Shown here one piece after another: positions 9,175 to 16,941 of a stretch of DNA of 41,542 nucleotides (position 1 is its first letter; each line of letters opens with the position of its first letter). Below the pieces are notes generated by a model that did no database searches, had not been told where the DNA came from, and saw only the letters and a program-made list of their open reading frames with translations. Made by a program: the position numbers and the translations under genes. This stretch comes from Verrucomicrobiota bacterium (GTDB lineage Bacteria > Verrucomicrobiota > Verrucomicrobiia > Limisphaerales > SIBE01). The stretch lies in NCBI GenBank assembly GCA_016871515.1, contig VHDE01000045.1, positions 1 to 41,542 of the forward strand, written 5' to 3'.

Positions 9175-12100
9175 ATGATGCAATTGCATTACTCCCCACG
9201 CCACTCATTTGTGGTAATCGCTGTCGCGGCGGTTTCGTTTACAACTTTCTTTTCGGTTACAAACCTGGCCGAACCACCGCTGCCCCAGGTCGAACGGCTT
9301 AAGGCCAGTCCAGTTCTCCAGCACTTAAAGCCAAACCCAATGCCCTCGGCGCCGCGCACGCCAGCCGAGCAAACGCTCGCGCAGATGTATTTGCCGGAAG
9401 GATTCCGCGCGGAGCTGGTTGTGGCGGAGCCGGACTTGCACCAACCGGTCGCGTTCGCGTGGGATGAACGCGGGCGCATCTGGGTGGCGGAGGCATATAG
9501 TTATCCCGCCAAACGCCCGGCTGACCAAGGTCTCGACAAGATTGTCATTTTCGATGACCGCGACAGCGACGGGAAATTCGAGACGCGCAAGGTGTTCGCT
9601 GAGGGCTTGAATCTCGTATCCGGGCTGGAGGTTGGGTTCGGCGGCGTTTGGGTTGGCGCGGCGCCGGAACTATTGTTCATCGCGGATCGCAACCGTGATG
9701 ATATTCCCGACGGCGCGCCGAAGGTATTGCTCGACGGTTTCGGTTGCCAGGATACGCATGAGTGTTTGAACAGTTTTCTTTGGGGGCCCGACGGCTGGCT
9801 TTACGGTAACCAAGGCGTCTTTAACACGGCACACATTGGCAAGCCCGGAGCATCGGATGCGGGGCGCACGGAACTGCGGGCCGGTGTTTGGCGCTATCAT
9901 CCGGTGCGCCATGAGTTTGAAGTCTTCGCGTACGGCGGCAGCAATCAATGGGGACTCGATTACGACGAGCACGGACAACTATTCATGACGCATTGCCGCA
10001 GCTACTGGGGACGCGGCGGCACAACGCATGTCATTCAAGGCGGGCATTTCTGGAACCAAGCCAACGCAAACCACGCGCCATTTATCATCGCGAATCCGCC
10101 TGAAGGATTTCCCGGCTTTCGCAATTATCTGCTTGCGTCGGCCCGCTACGATCATGGCGCTGGCGGGGCGGGGGAGCGCGGCAGCGATGCCATCTACGGC
10201 GGGCATTCGCATGTTGGCACGATGATTTACCAGGGCGATAATTGGCCTGATGAGTTTCGCGGCCGTCTCTTCACGCACAACCTTGGCGGACACCAGATCA
10301 ACCATCAAATCAACAAGCGGCTCGGCTCCGGATTCGACACAGTGCACGCGGGCAAGGACCAATTCTTTTGCAGCGACCCGAAATACGTCGCGGTCGATCT
10401 GCAGTACGGCCCGGACGGCGCGGTGTATGTGATCGATTGGCACGATCAACAACATTGCCACAACCCCAATACAGAACGTTGGGACCGCGGCAATGGACGC
10501 ATCTACCGGATTCAGTACGACTCGACTTACAAACCAACGAAAGTGGACCTGGCAGAACTCAGTGATACGAAGTTGGTCGAACTTCTGGCGCACAAGAATG
10601 AGTGGTTCGTCCGCACCGCGCGACGGTCGCTATCCGAACGCGCCCTCGCGCGCAAGATCGATTCGAATGCAAAGCAGGCCTTGTTCGAGATGGTGAAGCT
10701 CAGCAAGGAACCAACCCAACGCTTGCGCGCGTTGTGGGCGCTGCACCGAGTCACCACTGAGGCAACGCCGAATCCCGCCATCGGAGACAAGGATGAATTC
10801 GTTCGCGGATGGGCCATTCAACTCATCGCAGATGACCGGAAAGTCTCGAACGCGATGCTTGGAGAGTTTGTTCGCCTGGCCAAGTCCGATCCGTCTCCCG
10901 TTGTGCGGCGTTATCTGGCTTCCGTGATCCAGCGGGTTCCCGACGCTGCGGCGTGGGAACTGATCGAAACGCTGTCTGAACACGCGGAAGATCGCACCGA
11001 CCGAAATCTGCCATTGCTCATCTGGCACGGGCTGGCGCAGCGCATGCCCCAACAGCTTGATCGCGCTCTGCGTATCGCGGAGCAAACGAGAATCCCGCAA
11101 CTCGCCGACTTTATCTATTGGTATGCGGCTACGCTGGACGAAGGATTGAATCGTGTGGTCAATTCACTCGCTCAAGTCGAGGGAGAAGCACAACACAGAC
11201 GGCTGGCCGGGCTTGCGCTGGCGGCCGAAGCCCGCGCCAAGACAACGATGCCGCGAGCTTGGAAACAAACTGCGCCGAAACTCTACGCGAGCACGGATTC
11301 CAGGATTCAACGACAGGCCGAGCGTCTGGCAGCTGTTTTCGGCGACGATTCGATGTTTCCGCGTCTTCGCAAAACCTTGACCGATGCCAATGCTGCCGCG
11401 ACTGAGCGCAAACATGCCTTTGCCGTGCTCAGCAAGGCCGTCGATCGCGGGTCGCTTCCGGTGTTTCTTGGATTGCTGAGCGACCCTGCCTTTCGATCGA
11501 GCGTGATCAACTTGCTGTGGCGGTTTGATACGGGGGACGTTTCGGCTGCGCTGATTGGCGGCTTGGAGAGATTTGCCTCCGCCGAACGGTCCGCAGCATT
11601 GAACGTGTTGACCAGCCGGACATCATTCGCGTTGGCGCTGCTCGACGCGGTGGCGGCCGGCCGGGTTAAGCGCGATCAACTCACCGCGTTTCACATTCGC
11701 CAGCTCGCCGAGTTGAAGAATTCAGAAGTGGACCAGCGCGTTAGAGCGACCTGGGGCCGAATTCAGAAAAGTCCGGCTGAAAAGGAACAGCTGATCGCGC
11801 GTTTGGAAAAAATCTTCAACGAAGCGCCGCTCTGGGCTTACGACGCTGGCGCCGGCCGCCAATCGTTTCAAAAGCTTTGCGCTTCGTGCCATGTGCTGCG
11901 CGGCGAAGGGACACGCGTCGGCCCCGAATTGACCGGCGCTGGCAAGAATGGCATCCGTTATTACCTCGAAAACGTGATTGATCCGAACACCGTCATTGGC
12001 GCTGATTTTCAAATGACCACAATCGAGACAAAAAGGGGCGACGTTATTTCAGGCCTGCTGGTAAACGAAACGCCGACTACGCTCACGCTCCGCACGACGA

Positions 12101-12237
12101 CCGAAGAGCGCGCGCTGGCCCAGACAGAAGTTGCCCAACGGCGCACGAGCGAACTTTCGCTGATGCCAGAAGGATTACTCGAACCGTTGAACGAACGCGA
12201 AAAGATCGAGCTCTTGAAGTTTCTGACGGGGAACTAA
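9175..12237 (+). CDS. PVC-type beta-propeller/HEAT/cytochrome c protein (second copy)
   Basis: This 1020-residue protein is of the same broad family as the 4347-8150 product but clearly diverged. It has an N-terminal signal or anchor (hydrophobic about 10-32). A linker follows, then LPEGFRAELVVAEPDL opens a beta-propeller (about 65-440) with DDRDSDGKFETRKVF loops and a histidine-rich stretch, VIDWHDQQHCHNPNTERWDR. HEAT-like repeats span about 450-870. The C-terminal cytochrome c has CASCH at 902-906, a distal motif VGPELTGAGKNG, and the closing LSLMPEGLLEPLNE. It lacks the PA14-like insert of the first protein. It is probably periplasmic and membrane-anchored, with an oxidoreductase function inferred from the family. 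The start MMQ at 9175 is the first ATG; MQ at 9178 is equally possible. Confidence 0.9.
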   Translation: MMQLHYSPRHSFVVIAVAAVSFTTFFSVTNLAEPPLPQVERLKASPVLQHLKPNPMPSAPRTPAEQTLAQMYLPEGFRAELVVAEPDLHQPVAFAWDERGRIWVAEAYSYPAKRPADQGLDKIVIFDDRDSDGKFETRKVFAEGLNLVSGLEVGFGGVWVGAAPELLFIADRNRDDIPDGAPKVLLDGFGCQDTHECLNSFLWGPDGWLYGNQGVFNTAHIGKPGASDAGRTELRAGVWRYHPVRHEFEVFAYGGSNQWGLDYDEHGQLFMTHCRSYWGRGGTTHVIQGGHFWNQANANHAPFIIANPPEGFPGFRNYLLASARYDHGAGGAGERGSDAIYGGHSHVGTMIYQGDNWPDEFRGRLFTHNLGGHQINHQINKRLGSGFDTVHAGKDQFFCSDPKYVAVDLQYGPDGAVYVIDWHDQQHCHNPNTERWDRGNGRIYRIQYDSTYKPTKVDLAELSDTKLVELLAHKNEWFVRTARRSLSERALARKIDSNAKQALFEMVKLSKEPTQRLRALWALHRVTTEATPNPAIGDKDEFVRGWAIQLIADDRKVSNAMLGEFVRLAKSDPSPVVRRYLASVIQRVPDAAAWELIETLSEHAEDRTDRNLPLLIWHGLAQRMPQQLDRALRIAEQTRIPQLADFIYWYAATLDEGLNRVVNSLAQVEGEAQHRRLAGLALAAEARAKTTMPRAWKQTAPKLYASTDSRIQRQAERLAAVFGDDSMFPRLRKTLTDANAAATERKHAFAVLSKAVDRGSLPVFLGLLSDPAFRSSVINLLWRFDTGDVSAALIGGLERFASAERSAALNVLTSRTSFALALLDAVAAGRVKRDQLTAFHIRQLAELKNSEVDQRVRATWGRIQKSPAEKEQLIARLEKIFNEAPLWAYDAGAGRQSFQKLCASCHVLRGEGTRVGPELTGAGKNGIRYYLENVIDPNTVIGADFQMTTIETKRGDVISGLLVNETPTTLTLRTTTEERALAQTEVAQRRTSELSLMPEGLLEPLNEREKIELLKFLTGN

Positions 12238-12253
12238 CCTCAGTCCGCGCGAT

Positions 12254-12634
12254 TCAGGAGAAGACTGCGTCCAAGTTCGCGGTCAGGCCGATGGCCGGGT
12301 CCACCACTTCGCCTTCAGTATAGGTTTTTTGAACGCCATCGGCGGAATAGATCGTGATTGTACGCAGGGCAGGATTTACTACACAGCACGTCTTCACTCC
12401 ACTTTTGAGATAGGCGTCCACTTTGTCCAGGACATCTTGGTCCCCTTGCGTGGGAGAGAAGATTTCGACAGCTACGAGCGGAGGTTCCGTGATTCGAATG
12501 TTGTCATGGCGGAAGTCAGCCGGTTTGCGATGATAGACCGTAAGGTCTGGCGTAAGCGGCTGGCCTTTTGGAGAGAGTGAAGTCAAACTTCTTAGGTTTG
12601 ACCGCAAAAACCGCGAAAATGGCGGTAAACGCAA
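12254..12634 (-). pseudogene. Uma2-family (DUF820) nuclease, N-terminally truncated
   Basis: The C-terminal ~105 residues match Uma2 proteins of the PD-(D/E)xK nuclease fold. LTPDLTVYHRK has the first acidic position, PPLVAVEIFSP has the second, then comes LDKVDAYLKSGVKTCCVVNP, and the protein ends AIGLTANLDAVFS. Intact members are about 180-200 residues; here roughly 70 N-terminal residues are absent. The first ~20 codons of the open frame (MRLPPFSRFLRSNLRSL) are translated from an unrelated CGCAAAG-type repeat. Homology seems to begin near 12576. The gene was evidently cut when that repeat and the IS630 fragment arrived. Uma2 genes are widespread multicopy genes of unclear function, so this copy is probably dead. 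Confidence 0.75.
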
Positions 12635-12715
12635 AGGCGCAGAGATGCAAAGGCATCAATTCGATTTCGTTCTTTGCGTCATTGCGTCCACTGCGCCGTC
12701 CGCCAAAAGTCACGG
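12595..12715. repeat. CGCAAAG-type low-complexity palindromic repeat
   Basis: The stretch repeats short units such as CCGCAAAAACCGCG, ACGCAAAGGCGCAGAG and ATGCAAAGG. It then turns into the complementary TTCTTTGCGTCATTGCGTC, giving a loose inverted repeat. Translated forward it gives NAKAQRCKG, a motif I recall in spurious ORFs of many environmental bacteria. It forms the junction between the truncated Uma2 gene and the IS630 fragment. Confidence 0.5.
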
Positions 12716-12960
12716 TCCGGCTTGTGTTGGACAATCATTCCTCGCACATTTCGAAGGAAACGCGGGCCTACCTGGCGACGCGGCCCAACCGTTTCGTGTA
12801 TGTGCACACACCCAAACACGGCTCGTGGCTGAACCTGGTCGAAACGCTCTTTGGAAAAATGTCGCGCACCTTTCTCAAGGGCATTCGAGTCCAATCTTGG
12901 GATGAGCTTCGCCAACGAATCCTGCAAGGCATAGCGGAGATCAACGCTGCACCGGTGGTT
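12709..12960 (+). pseudogene. IS630-family transposase C-terminal fragment
   Basis: The translated segment contains the last part of the DDE catalytic core of IS630 transposases. VRLVLDNHSSH has the second aspartate, and TPKHGSWLNLVETLFGKMSR has the final glutamate. It ends with LRQRILQGIAEINAAPV, where family members continue to a short C-terminus with PFRW. The N-terminal helix-turn-helix and the first aspartate are missing. Upstream the frame continues into the CGCAAAG repeat, giving an apparent fused ORF from 12568, and downstream it continues into unrelated sequence to a stop at 13020. This is a dead fragment; no terminal inverted repeats or TA duplication were identified. Confidence 0.85.
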
Positions 12961-13016
12961 CGCCGGCGTGAGTCACCAAGATTCGCTCGCCAGCGTTGCC
13001 CATTTTTGAAAACTTC

Positions 13017-14018
13017 TTAAACTCCCGCACTGCCTGAGTCGTGGTGGGTGATTCTCGGAATATTTACTTACCCGTTGGCAGGCGCGGGTCAGCGATTTCT
13101 CGCATTCGCCGAGGACGCAAACGCGGGCGGTCGGTTGAGGGTTCTCCGCCTTAAGTTTGAGGAGCAATTCGCGCATGGGCGGAATGATCGGGACGATTCG
13201 GGAATCTGACGAATTGGAAGTCCTCCGGACTTTGGCGCTTCGAACGAGAATGTGGCCGCGTTCGAGGTCAACATCTGTCCAAGTGACTTGGCGAGCTTCG
13301 GAGAGCCGACAACCGGAAAAGGCGAGGAATCGAACTAGGTTGGCGCAATGGCGAGCCTGGCCAGCGCCGCTGGTCTCGATTTCGTGGAGGATTTGGTCGA
13401 AGTGCCCCATTTCCTGAAGGGTCAACTTCTTTGCTTCTTTGGCTTGATCCCCAGACGTGTTACTTTCCGAGATGGGTCGTTATCTCCTGAGAGTCCGCCA
13501 CGCTTGAAGATGGCCCGCACGGTTCCCAGGACATTATTGAAATACTGGTCGTCGATGGCTTTAGCCAAACGAGCTGCCCACTCGCGGCAGGCGGTTTCCG
13601 AAATCTTCGCCAGTTTGGTTTGGTCCAGTTCCGGCCAGCTCGTGGCAAGGGCCTTTAGACAATACCTCCGGTAACGCTTGGCAATGTCCGAAATGCTGTC
13701 ATCGGCTTCCAAATCCTGCTCATAAAGTTTGCGGGCGTCCTCAAAGATAACTGGTGTGCCGTCAACGTGTTTTCGGGTCGTTTTCTCCTTAACAAAGTCG
13801 CCCATTTTGAGCTTGGCTGTGGTGAAAACCGTGGTCTCCAGGCTCTCACGAAATATCTTGCCGTTGACCTTAACCCGTGCGAAATAAGTCCCCGTGCTGA
13901 CGTATTGCAGCAGATTGGGAACTTTGGCAAAAGACCTCCACTTTCCGTCTTTGGAAGGTGTTGGTCTTGGGGGATTTTGCCGCTTTTGTATCCCGGTTTG
14001 TCTTGGAAATCGGTTCAT
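13017..14018 (-). pseudogene. Tyrosine recombinase (phage-type integrase), frameshifted and truncated
   Basis: The N-terminal part (14018 to about 13422) holds an arm-binding/SAM-like region: KDGKWRSFAKVPNLLQYV, TGTYFARVKVNGKIFRESLET and a core-binding domain to KKQRS-stop. The catalytic part continues at once in another frame from a TTG at 13425 (KKLTLQEMGHFDQIL). It contains LAFSGCRLSEARQVTW with the first catalytic arginine, and SRIVPIIPPMRELL. A second frame change near 13065 leads to IPRITHHD, then a foreign SGSAGV-stop at 13017. The HHDLRH box is cut after its D, and the second arginine, the late histidine and the tyrosine nucleophile are absent. At least two frameshifts and a 3' deletion make it inactive. 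It lies about 90 bp from the 5' end of a tRNA-Lys gene, typical integrase territory. Confidence 0.82.
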
Positions 14019-14059
14019 TCATCAGCTCCGATTCTACGGGATACAATCGCGGGATACAA
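13986..14059. repeat. Three CGGGATACAA motifs beside the integrase start
   Basis: CGGGATACAA occurs directly at 14037-14046 and 14050-14059 (13-base spacing) and inverted (TTGTATCCCG) at 13986-13995. The copies straddle the integrase start and lie just before the tRNA gene. They could be arm-type binding sites of the integrase or part of an old attachment site; this is inference from position. Confidence 0.4.
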
Positions 14060-14106
14060 AAAAGTTGTGAAAATCGTGAATGCAATGCGTTGGTAATTAA
14101 TTAGAT

Positions 14107-14181
14107 GCCTCGGTAGCTCAATGGCAGAGCAGTTGACTCTTAATCAATTGGTTCCAGGTTCAAGTCCTGGCCGGGGCACCA
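14107..14181 (+). tRNA. tRNA-Lys (anticodon CTT)
   Basis: A full cloverleaf can be drawn. The acceptor stem GCCTCGG pairs with CCGGGGC (one U-G pair). The D-arm is GCTC/GAGC and the anticodon stem is GTTGA/TCAAT around the loop CTCTTAA, which puts CTT at positions 34-36. The variable loop has 5 bases, the T-arm CCAGG/CCTGG encloses TTCAAGT, and the discriminator A and CCA end are encoded. It reads AAG lysine codons. A sugar-kinase gene starts 32 bp downstream, and the decayed integrase lies upstream. Confidence 0.95.
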
Positions 14182-14212
14182 ATTTCGCGGAAATCCAAAG
14201 TAAACTTAAGAA

Positions 14213-15313
14213 ATGCCAGCTCTTAATATTAAGTCCGCCGCTACGTGCAGGTATGACATGATCGCTCTCGGCGAAATCATGCTTCGCTTGGATCCCGGCG
14301 AGGGACGCGTGCGAACCGCCCGACAATTTCAAGCTTGGGAAGGTGGGGGCGAGTATAATGTTGCTCGCGGCTTGCGTCGTTGTTTTGGAATGCGGACGGC
14401 GGTGGCGACGGCATTTGCTGACAATGACGTGGGACGGCTTATCGAGGACTTTATTTTGCAAGGCGGCGTGGATACGTCGTTTATTAAGTGGCGTCCATAC
14501 GATGGCGTTGGGCGAACGGTGCGCAACGGCCTCAATTTTACCGAGCGCGGATTCGGTATTCGCGGGGCGGTGGGAATTCCTGACCGTGGACTCACCGCGG
14601 CATCGCAGCTCAAGGCGGGCGATTTTGATTGGGACGAAATTTTCGGGACACAAGGTGTCCGGTGGTTTCACACCGGCGGGATTTTTGCCGCGTTGTCCGA
14701 TAGTACTCCTGGATTGGTCGAAGAGGCAGTCCAAGCAGCGAAGAAACATGGGACGATCGTTTCCTACGACTTGAATTACCGACCGTCACTGTGGAAGTCA
14801 ATTGGCGGGCACAAGCGCGCGCAAGAGGTTAATCGTCGCATCGCCAAACATGTCGATGTCATGATCGGAAATGAGGAGGACTTTACGGCATGTCTTGGAT
14901 TCGAGGTTGAGGGAGTGGATGAAAACATTTCGCATATCGATGTGACCGCTTTCAAGAAGATGATTGAGAAAGCAGTGAAAGAGTTCGCTAATTTTCGAGT
15001 CACGGCGACGACTTTGCGCGCGGTTAGATCGGCAACGCGAAATGATTGGGGAGCGATCTGCTGGGCGGATGGAAAATTTTACGAAGCCATTCATCGTCCG
15101 GACCTGGAAATCCTGGATCGAGTCGGTGGCGGGGATAGTTTTGCTTCGGGATTGATCTACGGCTTAATGACGACCGGTGATCCCCAGAAAGCAGTGGATT
15201 ATGGGGCAGCTCACGGCGCATTGGCGATGACGACACCGGGCGACACATCGATGGCATCCAAGGACGAGGTCGAAAAGCTTATGAAAGGCGGCGGGGCCCG
15301 GGTGCAACGCTAA
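14213..15313 (+). CDS. kdgK: PfkB-family sugar kinase, probably 2-keto-3-deoxygluconate kinase
   Basis: This 366-residue ribokinase/PfkB-fold enzyme has an early IALGEIMLRLDPGEGRVRTARQF strand. A substrate-side glycine motif, WEGGGEYNVARGLRR, follows, and then VSYDLNYRPSLW, typical of KDG kinases. The PfkB signature 2 is DRVGGGDSFASGLIYGL, with catalytic base D308. KDG kinase phosphorylates 2-keto-3-deoxygluconate in the breakdown of uronic acids. The subfamily call rests on the RxxR-rich N-terminus and the SYDLNYRPSLW motif, and on the convergent ACS-type transporter next to it; fructokinase or another sugar specificity is possible. ATG at 14213 follows TAAACTTAAGAA with only a weak ribosome site. 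Confidence 0.8.
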   Translation: MPALNIKSAATCRYDMIALGEIMLRLDPGEGRVRTARQFQAWEGGGEYNVARGLRRCFGMRTAVATAFADNDVGRLIEDFILQGGVDTSFIKWRPYDGVGRTVRNGLNFTERGFGIRGAVGIPDRGLTAASQLKAGDFDWDEIFGTQGVRWFHTGGIFAALSDSTPGLVEEAVQAAKKHGTIVSYDLNYRPSLWKSIGGHKRAQEVNRRIAKHVDVMIGNEEDFTACLGFEVEGVDENISHIDVTAFKKMIEKAVKEFANFRVTATTLRAVRSATRNDWGAICWADGKFYEAIHRPDLEILDRVGGGDSFASGLIYGLMTTGDPQKAVDYGAAHGALAMTTPGDTSMASKDEVEKLMKGGGARVQR

Positions 15314-15378
15314 GGCTGCTGCCAGCTTTTCTCACCGGAGCTTCAGCGGGTTGAGGTAGGTTTGGGATTCTGCGGGCA

Positions 15379-16710
15379 TTACGATCTTACGGGCTCTTCT
15401 TCATGGTCAAGGGGTGTGACGGGGTCGATAAACAGCCAGCAGATCGCACCGACGAAATAAACGGCGGCGAACATCTGGAAATTCAGGTTCCAGTTGTTAT
15501 TGAAATGCTGGAGGACATAGGCCACGACCATGGGTGCTACAGCTCCGCCGAAATTGCCCATCATATTCATGCTGCCAGAAAGGGAACCCGCGTATTTGCC
15601 TCCTACGTCCATACACGCTCCCCAAGCTCCGGGCATGGCAAGGTCGTTGCAGAAGCTTGCCATCCCTACTGAGAGCATGGCTAGGAGAGGATTCTTAAAT
15701 TGGATCGAAATTAGGAGCATCGCCGCGGCGCCGGTCAAACCAATGAAACCCATCGCGCGCCTTGTTACGAGCGTGCTGCCAATGAGCCGCGCTACCGGCG
15801 CCGAGATCATCCCAATAAAGAATGATCCCAAGCCGCCGAAGAACAGTGGAATGCAGTTAAGCAACGCCTGTTCCATTTCGCTGAGGTGTCCGAATGACTC
15901 TTTGATGTAGGTTGGCATCCACGTGATGTAAAAGTACCATCCATACGACATACAAAAGTACTGGGCCCAAAGCAGCCAGACGGTGCGGTTGCTCAAAAAC
16001 CTCCCCCAAGGAACGGCTCCGTGCGCTACGGCATTTTGGCTTGAATCTCCTATCACGGAAAGTTCGGCTGCGTTCACGCTGGGATGTTGGGCCGGGTTGT
16101 CTCGAAACCAGCGATAGAAGAATATCGCCCAGACGACTCCGAGCAGGCCGAACAACCAAAAGGCAGATCGCCACGAGACAAATCCTAAAACCCATACTAC
16201 CAAAAGTGGTGTGAAAGCGCCTCCCCAGCGCGCGCTCAACCACATGATCCCTTGAGCCCGGACGCGTTCGGTGGCTGGAAACCAGATCGTAAAAGCCTTG
16301 GTCAAATTGGGAAAGCAGCCAGCTTCACCCATTCCGAAAAAGAATCGGAAGAGTACCAGCGAAACCAATCCCCACGCCACTCCGGTCAAAGCCGTAAAGA
16401 TTGACCACATCACCACAATTCGCATCAAAACCTTGCGGGGGCCGATCTTGTCTCCCAGCCAGCCGCCCGGAATCTCAAAGAGGGCATATGCCCAAGCAAA
16501 AGCCGAAAATGCGAGGCCCATTTGTTCCTTGGAGAGATTCAAATCTGCCATGATCAGGCTGGCCGTTTTGGAAATACAGACGCGATCGATATAGGTCACA
16601 ATCGCCAGCGTGACCGCAAACATCAGAACCCATTGCCGTGCATGCGTGGGCGTTTGACCGGCACCGTCCGTGCCGGTCGGACTAAGGTCCTGAAAAGGCT
16701 TCGGGGTCAT
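15379..16710 (-). CDS. MFS transporter, anion:cation symporter (ACS) family
   Basis: The protein has about 12 hydrophobic segments over 443 residues and carries the major facilitator loop motif GGWLGDKIGPRKVL between helices 2 and 3. The first helix, VTLAIVTYIDRVCIS, holds the YxDR pattern of hexuronate, glucarate and galactonate/phthalate permeases, and RFFFGMGEAGCFPNLTKAF is also typical of ACS members. Its likely role is proton-coupled uptake of a sugar acid. It converges on the KDG-kinase-like gene with a 65-bp gap, which fits a uronate or aldonate pathway. The ATG at 16710 is chosen over an in-frame TTG at 16716. A TTCAAAGTGCTTCAAAG motif lies about 40 bp upstream of the start and recurs at 19934-19950. 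Confidence 0.87.
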   Translation of the reverse strand: MTPKPFQDLSPTGTDGAGQTPTHARQWVLMFAVTLAIVTYIDRVCISKTASLIMADLNLSKEQMGLAFSAFAWAYALFEIPGGWLGDKIGPRKVLMRIVVMWSIFTALTGVAWGLVSLVLFRFFFGMGEAGCFPNLTKAFTIWFPATERVRAQGIMWLSARWGGAFTPLLVVWVLGFVSWRSAFWLFGLLGVVWAIFFYRWFRDNPAQHPSVNAAELSVIGDSSQNAVAHGAVPWGRFLSNRTVWLLWAQYFCMSYGWYFYITWMPTYIKESFGHLSEMEQALLNCIPLFFGGLGSFFIGMISAPVARLIGSTLVTRRAMGFIGLTGAAAMLLISIQFKNPLLAMLSVGMASFCNDLAMPGAWGACMDVGGKYAGSLSGSMNMMGNFGGAVAPMVVAYVLQHFNNNWNLNFQMFAAVYFVGAICWLFIDPVTPLDHEEEPVRS

Positions 16711-16747
16711 GTGCAAACCCTAGCCGCTCGACATACAATGGAACAAG

Positions 16748-16764
16748 TTCAAAGTGCTTCAAAG
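16748..16764. promoter_or_regulatory. Operator-like motif TTCAAAGTGCTTCAAAG (copy 1)
   Basis: This 17-base sequence contains two TTCAAAG units spaced 10 bases apart, one helical turn. It lies 38-54 bp upstream of the ATG of the MFS gene. An identical 17-mer is found at 19934-19950, upstream of the secreted PA14/LamG gene. Further TTCAAA units follow at once here. It may bind a shared regulator; that is inference. Confidence 0.35.
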
Positions 16765-16890
16765 CTTCAAAACAGCAATTCTCAGTTTGGCAAAGCTGGT
16801 AGGGCGCGTGGTGTCGATGCGCGTTCTTTGAATTTGAAGGCTTCCATGAATCTTCTCACCTTGTGCCTCCAGCCTCAGGGCCTCGACCCC

Positions 16891-16922
16891 AAAAAAAGAG
16901 GCCGGACTTTGCGTCCGGCCTC
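16891..16922 (-). terminator. Rho-independent terminator of the secreted PA14/LamG gene
   Basis: Read on the - strand, GAGGCCGGAC, a 5-base loop GCAAA and GTCCGGCCTC form a perfect 10-bp stem. Seven T residues follow (16897-16891). It begins 19 bp after the stop codon at 16942. This is the clearest intrinsic terminator in the window. Confidence 0.93.
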
Positions 16923-16941
16923 TGTGTGTTAAGGAATCGGT

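Noticed and set aside
12568-12708. N-terminal part of the 150-codon frame around the IS630 fragment
   Set aside because: It is translated CGCAAAG repeat (NAKAQRCKG), not transposase.
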